Assembly: GCA_963598415.1 (NCBI GenBank)
Contig: CAVBUH010000023.1
Span: 1-64,000, forward strand
Source of the DNA: Colimorpha_A sp900556615
Lineage (GTDB): Bacteria; Bacillota; Clostridia; Oscillospirales; CAG-272
DNA: 64,000 bases
Direction of reading: 5' to 3'
The translations under genes and the position numbers were made by a program. This document shows positions 60,746-64,000 of this stretch, piece by piece. The first letter of the stretch is position 1. Every line of letters starts with the position of its first letter. Below the pieces are notes generated by a model, which did not search any database, had not been told where the DNA came from, and saw only the letters and a program-made list of their open reading frames with translations.

Positions 60746-62365
60746 TTATTTTTTTCTCAATTCCTTTTCCTGTTTATCACAAATAGCATTAATACGGTTA
60801 GTAAGAGCCGCAAGCTCCTTGCTTTTGCCGTGCCGGCTTCTCTCAATAATATTCATTAAACGCACGCCCGCCGCGTAAAGACGAGACCACACGGCAGAGG
60901 AAGCGCGTTTTTTCTCTGTGTAACCGCTGCTTTTGATTTTTCTTCTGCTTCCGGTCGCAACCGCTTCTCCCGTCACGAGATCAAAGGAATCCCCGCTGTA
61001 CGGAGCCACAGCATCTATTCCGAGAACATTTCTGACCGTTTCGGCAAAGCCGTCGCATACTCCATCGGCTCCGTGATTCACATAGACCTGCTCCGGACGT
61101 TTTTTTATAGATTTCAGCCACTCAATAAGCAGATTTTTATCCGCATGACCTGAAATACCGTCCAGTTTCTCGATTCTTGCCAAAACCTTGACTTCCTCGC
61201 CAAAGAGATTTACATAAGGTGCTCCTTCAAGCAGCTTCCGTCCTAACGTTCCCTCCACTTGGTATCCGACAAAAAGCACGGTGCTCTCAGGTCTCCAAAG
61301 ATTATATTTTAAATGGTGCCTTACCCTTCCCGCTTCGCACATTCCCGAAGCAGAGATAATTACCTTAGGCGCCGGATCCGAGTTAATCAGCTTTGATTCG
61401 TCGCTTGAAACCGCAATATGAAGATCGGGAAATCCTATCGGGTTTATCCCTTTGTCAATCAGAGCCATCGTATCCGCATCGTAATAACTGCGAAGCGTAC
61501 CGCTGTATATATTGGTAGCCTCTATCGCCAGCGGACTGTCGAGCCAGACGGGAAAATCACGCCTTGTAAGCTTCTTCTCCTTGATACGACGGATCATATA
61601 AAGAAGCTCCTGTGTTCTTCCGACCGCAAAGGAAGGTATTACCACATTACCACCCTTTGTCATGGTTTCATCTATGATCTCTGCAAAACGCTTTTCATAG
61701 TTCTCAGTAACAGCCTCTCTCACTCTGTCCCCATAGGTTGATTCTATCACGACAATGTCCGCCTCATCCGGCATAACGGGATCGCTTAACAGCGGTCTTC
61801 CGAAAGTTCCGATATCACCGGAAAAAATCAATTTTCTGACCGTTTCTCCCTCTGTTACCGTAATTTTTATACTTGAAGAACCGAGAAGATGCCCCGCGTC
61901 AAAAAACACAGCGGATATTCCCGAACCGGGATCAATTGTTTTTCCGTAATCGACAGGAGAAAAAAGCTTCATGAGCGAACCAACATCCTCAGTCGTGTAC
62001 ATGGGAGTATATCCGTCCTCACCGGAACGTTTCGCACGTCTGTTCCTCCAGATCGCCTCCGTCTCCTGAATATGCGCCGAATCGGCAAGCATAATGGCAC
62101 AAAGATCCCGCGTAGCAACCGTCGAATAGACCTTTCCGCGAAAACCGTTTTTACTCAGAAGAGGAAGCTTTCCGGAATGATCGATATGTGCATGTGTTAA
62201 AAACACAAAGTCAATATCCGCTGGAGGAACGGGAAGCTCGCTGTTTTCGTATATATCCGGTCCCTGTTCCATTCCGCAATCCACTAGTATTTTATATCCG
62301 CACGCTTCAAGAAGTGTACAGGAACCGGTAACCTCATGGGCTGCGCCGAGAAATGTCACTTTCAT
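60746..62365 (-). CDS. Beta-CASP metallo-beta-lactamase fold ribonuclease-like protein
   Basis: About 539 residues. MBL motif THAHIDHSGKLPLL (HxHxDH) and downstream ligands GHLLGSSSIKI and HADKNLLIEWL. The beta-CASP insert and the RMMBL segment (YEVEGTLGRKL-type GYQVEGTLGRKLLEG, VYVNHG) resemble CPSF-73-like and bacterial YtpF-like RNA nucleases. A basic C-terminal tail (KIKSSGYTEKKRASS) follows. The family acts on RNA ends; the substrate is not predictable. The start is the ATG at 62365; a TTG nine bases earlier is possible. Confidence 0.88.
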   Translation of the reverse strand: MKVTFLGAAHEVTGSCTLLEACGYKILVDCGMEQGPDIYENSELPVPPADIDFVFLTHAHIDHSGKLPLLSKNGFRGKVYSTVATRDLCAIMLADSAHIQETEAIWRNRRAKRSGEDGYTPMYTTEDVGSLMKLFSPVDYGKTIDPGSGISAVFFDAGHLLGSSSIKITVTEGETVRKLIFSGDIGTFGRPLLSDPVMPDEADIVVIESTYGDRVREAVTENYEKRFAEIIDETMTKGGNVVIPSFAVGRTQELLYMIRRIKEKKLTRRDFPVWLDSPLAIEATNIYSGTLRSYYDADTMALIDKGINPIGFPDLHIAVSSDESKLINSDPAPKVIISASGMCEAGRVRHHLKYNLWRPESTVLFVGYQVEGTLGRKLLEGAPYVNLFGEEVKVLARIEKLDGISGHADKNLLIEWLKSIKKRPEQVYVNHGADGVCDGFAETVRNVLGIDAVAPYSGDSFDLVTGEAVATGSRRKIKSSGYTEKKRASSAVWSRLYAAGVRLMNIIERSRHGKSKELAALTNRINAICDKQEKELRKK

Positions 62366-62517
62366 ATTGTTCAATCTTCTTTCTTGTTTTTTTGATAAAA
62401 ATCCTTTTCAGGTTCTCATCTGATTTTGATTCTCACGCTCATTATATCATATTGTCTGCTAAATATCAATGGAATCGGATAAAATTGAAATTTCTTCTTA
62501 TCATCATCAACATATAT

Positions 62518-62706
62518 TTAAGGCAATATCGGCGGGCTTACGGCTCGCGCCTTGATGTGACGAATAACGGAAAACAGTTCGAGCCGGATTGGGGCAGTGA
62601 ATTTTTAGTGATGCCCTAATATTTCAAGGTTTTTTTAACGATGACGGGCAATCAACCTGCCGGAAAGATCCGTTGACGAGTTAAGACAATTTATTCGGTG
62701 ATTTCC
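62518..62706. repeat. Composite of family-1, family-2 and family-3 ends
   Basis: In order: a family-1 end (TTAAGGCAATATCGGCGG) to about 62556, the right half of family 2 (ACGGAAAACAGTTCGAGCC to TTTTTAGTGATGCCCT) to 62618, and the right half of family 3 (ATATTTCAAGGTTTTTTTAA to TTTATTCGGTGATTTCC) to 62706. It lies in the gap between the ribonuclease-like gene and the glycerate kinase; no gene is there. Confidence 0.75.
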
Positions 62707-62835
62707 AATCTTCGATCTGCCTTTTATCCGGGAAACAGTCTCTTTCCACTTGAGAAACGCGGTTGTTCAAACTGCGAGAAATATTTAGAAACAGCGTAAA
62801 CTGACGTTTCGTTTTTCACTGATTTTTCACACCGT

Positions 62836-63960
62836 TTAGTTATCATCATCTTCAAGCATTTTGAAGAGCTTTTTTATACCGCGCCTGAGATTTTCGGGTT
62901 CATGCGCAATAGCATACGCCGGTTCTTGTCCCTCGCTTATCGGCACAATGTATTTCAGATTCGGGTATCCCGCTGTATCAAAAGGCAGGTATTTCCCGCA
63001 TATTACAGCCACGGAAGCCTTTCCGCTGTGGGAGATTATCCCCCCAACGACCTTGCCCATCAGGCTTTGACGGTCAAAGCTTCCCTCTCCTGTTATAACA
63101 AGCTCTGCTTTATTCGCTAAGCTGTCAAAGCCGCAAAGCTCAAGTACCGTTTCGATTCCGCTTTTTAACTCTGCTCCGAGAAACGCACGGCAGGCAAAAC
63201 CAAGCCCTCCAGCCGCACCGACGCCCGCCTCGGTGGAATAATCTTCTCCGAGAAAAGCAGAAGAAACTTTCGCAAAATGAATCGCTCCCAATTCAAGACG
63301 CTCAATCATAGCGTTATCTGCGCCCTTCTGCCGGGCAAAAACGCGGGAACAGCCGTATTCACCGTAAAGCGGATTCTTCACATCGCACATCGCGGTAAAG
63401 ACAATCTCTCTGAATTTCTCGAACCGTTCTCCCTTTTCTATTTTGACGATTGCTCCGAGACTTTTTCCGGTAGGAATAAATTCTGCTCCGTCACGATTCA
63501 GAAATTTGATACCGAGCGCCGTCAACATACCTGCACCGCAATCATTTGTACAAGAACCTCCGAGCGCAAGTATAATATGTTTTGCGCCGTTATCAACCGC
63601 ATATTCGATCAGTTTGCCGATACCAACGGTAGACGTAAGCTCAGGATTGAGCCTATCCTTCGCAAGAGGAAGACCGGCACACTGAGCAGCTTCTATCACC
63701 GCTTCATTTTTCTTTGTGAAGAGTATTTGAGCATGAACTGTCTCGTGATACGGTCCTTCTGTAACCGTACGATCTGTTTCGCCTCCGACCGCAGCAAAAA
63801 GACTTTCAAGCGTACCTTCTCCGCCGTCGGCAATCGGCACCGACCGCACCGCAGCCTCCGGACAAATCCGTTTTATTTCATCGGATGCTATTTCGCAGAA
63901 TTGCCTTGAGCTTATTCCGCCCTTGAAGGAATCCGGAGAAATCAAAATATTTTTTATCAT
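62836..63960 (-). CDS. Glycerate kinase, GlxK/GarK type
   Basis: Phosphorylates glycerate with ATP, 374 residues. ISPDSFKGGISSRQFCEIAS and VPIADGGEGTLESLFAAVGG are the N-terminal signature; LALGGSCTNDCGAGMLTALG and DLVITGEGSFDRQSLMGKV-type (ELVITGEGSFDRQSLMGK) follow. ATG at 63960 is chosen for GGAG six bases upstream; ATGs at 63972 and 63966 precede that site. It stands alone at the window edge; whether 2- or 3-phosphoglycerate forms cannot be told. Confidence 0.93.
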   Translation of the reverse strand: MIKNILISPDSFKGGISSRQFCEIASDEIKRICPEAAVRSVPIADGGEGTLESLFAAVGGETDRTVTEGPYHETVHAQILFTKKNEAVIEAAQCAGLPLAKDRLNPELTSTVGIGKLIEYAVDNGAKHIILALGGSCTNDCGAGMLTALGIKFLNRDGAEFIPTGKSLGAIVKIEKGERFEKFREIVFTAMCDVKNPLYGEYGCSRVFARQKGADNAMIERLELGAIHFAKVSSAFLGEDYSTEAGVGAAGGLGFACRAFLGAELKSGIETVLELCGFDSLANKAELVITGEGSFDRQSLMGKVVGGIISHSGKASVAVICGKYLPFDTAGYPNLKYIVPISEGQEPAYAIAHEPENLRRGIKKLFKMLEDDDN

Positions 63961-64000
63961 ATTCATCTCCATTCTGCCGCCAAATCACCGGTATAAACCG

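Noticed and set aside
5570..62706. Family-1 repeats as ERIC/REP or Rho-independent terminators
   Set aside because: They are about 178 bp with inverted ends, TTAA borders and a shared internal frame, which fits a MITE better than a REP or a terminator.

Overview
The window looks like chromosomal DNA of an anaerobic, low-to-moderate GC Clostridia member (Firmicutes/Bacillota), probably an uncultured gut or rumen Oscillospirales-like organism. The evidence is a PolC-type replicative polymerase, a T-box-controlled valyl-tRNA synthetase, the MEP isoprenoid route, fabK in place of fabI, PduL, a split SufS/IscS-like nifS-nifU-mnmA group, Gram-positive promoters (TTGACA-17-TATAAT) and AAGGAGG ribosome binding sites. 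The species cannot be named from sequence alone.

Layout. 0-5.4 kb: an esterase remnant, an AraC regulator with a clipped C-terminus, nrdR, and a DUF2975/XRE/DUF4153 membrane-protein operon. 5.5-12.2 kb: dxs and the PcrA/UvrD helicase, whose terminator is split by an intact IS3-family element. 12.3-22.4 kb: a minus-strand fatty-acid operon, acpP-fabK-fabD-fabG-fabF-accB-fabZ-accC-accD-accA-acyl-CoA synthetase, with two small repeats between accC and accD. 23-27 kb: a SleB-like hydrolase and nifS-nifU-mnmA. 27-37.8 kb: a TepA/ClpP-like protease, pduL, a duplicated-domain lipoprotein divergent from an XRE regulator, a two-component system, HtrA, an SDR and an M3-type metallopeptidase lipoprotein. 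38-40.7 kb: a DUF6323-DUF6179 pair of unknown function and an iron alcohol dehydrogenase. 40.9-54.9 kb: the clostridial block pyrH-frr-uppS-cdsA-dxr-rseP-ispG-polC on the minus strand, split between ispG and polC by a serine hydrolase and a small ORF. 55-60 kb: T-box, a methyltransferase, valS, a CBM9-like protein and a DUF896 protein. 60-64 kb: a cluster of strong hairpins, a beta-CASP metallo-hydrolase and a glycerate kinase.

The main unexplained feature is a set of small non-autonomous dispersed repeats that fill nearly every long intergenic gap. Family 1 (about 178 bp) has ends GGCAATACCGC/GCGGTATTGCC, each flanked by TTAA, and in its best copy carries an intact 53-codon reading frame whose stop is the flanking TTAA. 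Family 2 (about 150-165 bp) has ends AGGGTACCTCTAAAAATTCA. Family 3 has ends GGAATTGCTGAATAAA. A fourth element after nrdR has ends GGGGCTGCCTCAAA and is also flanked by TTAA. Copies are nested: family 2 sits twice at the same internal position of family 1, and family 1 sits inside family 3. In three genes (nrdR, tepA and an XRE regulator) the stop codon is the TAA of the element's TTAA junction. No transposase for these families is visible; the only transposase belongs to the IS3 element, whose ends differ.

Functionally the window is largely housekeeping: membrane lipid synthesis (fab/acc, cdsA), isoprenoid and undecaprenyl synthesis (dxs, dxr, ispG, uppS), replication and repair (polC, pcrA), translation (valS, frr, mnmA) and envelope stress (rseP, HtrA, TepA). 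No rRNA, tRNA, CRISPR array or prophage was seen.
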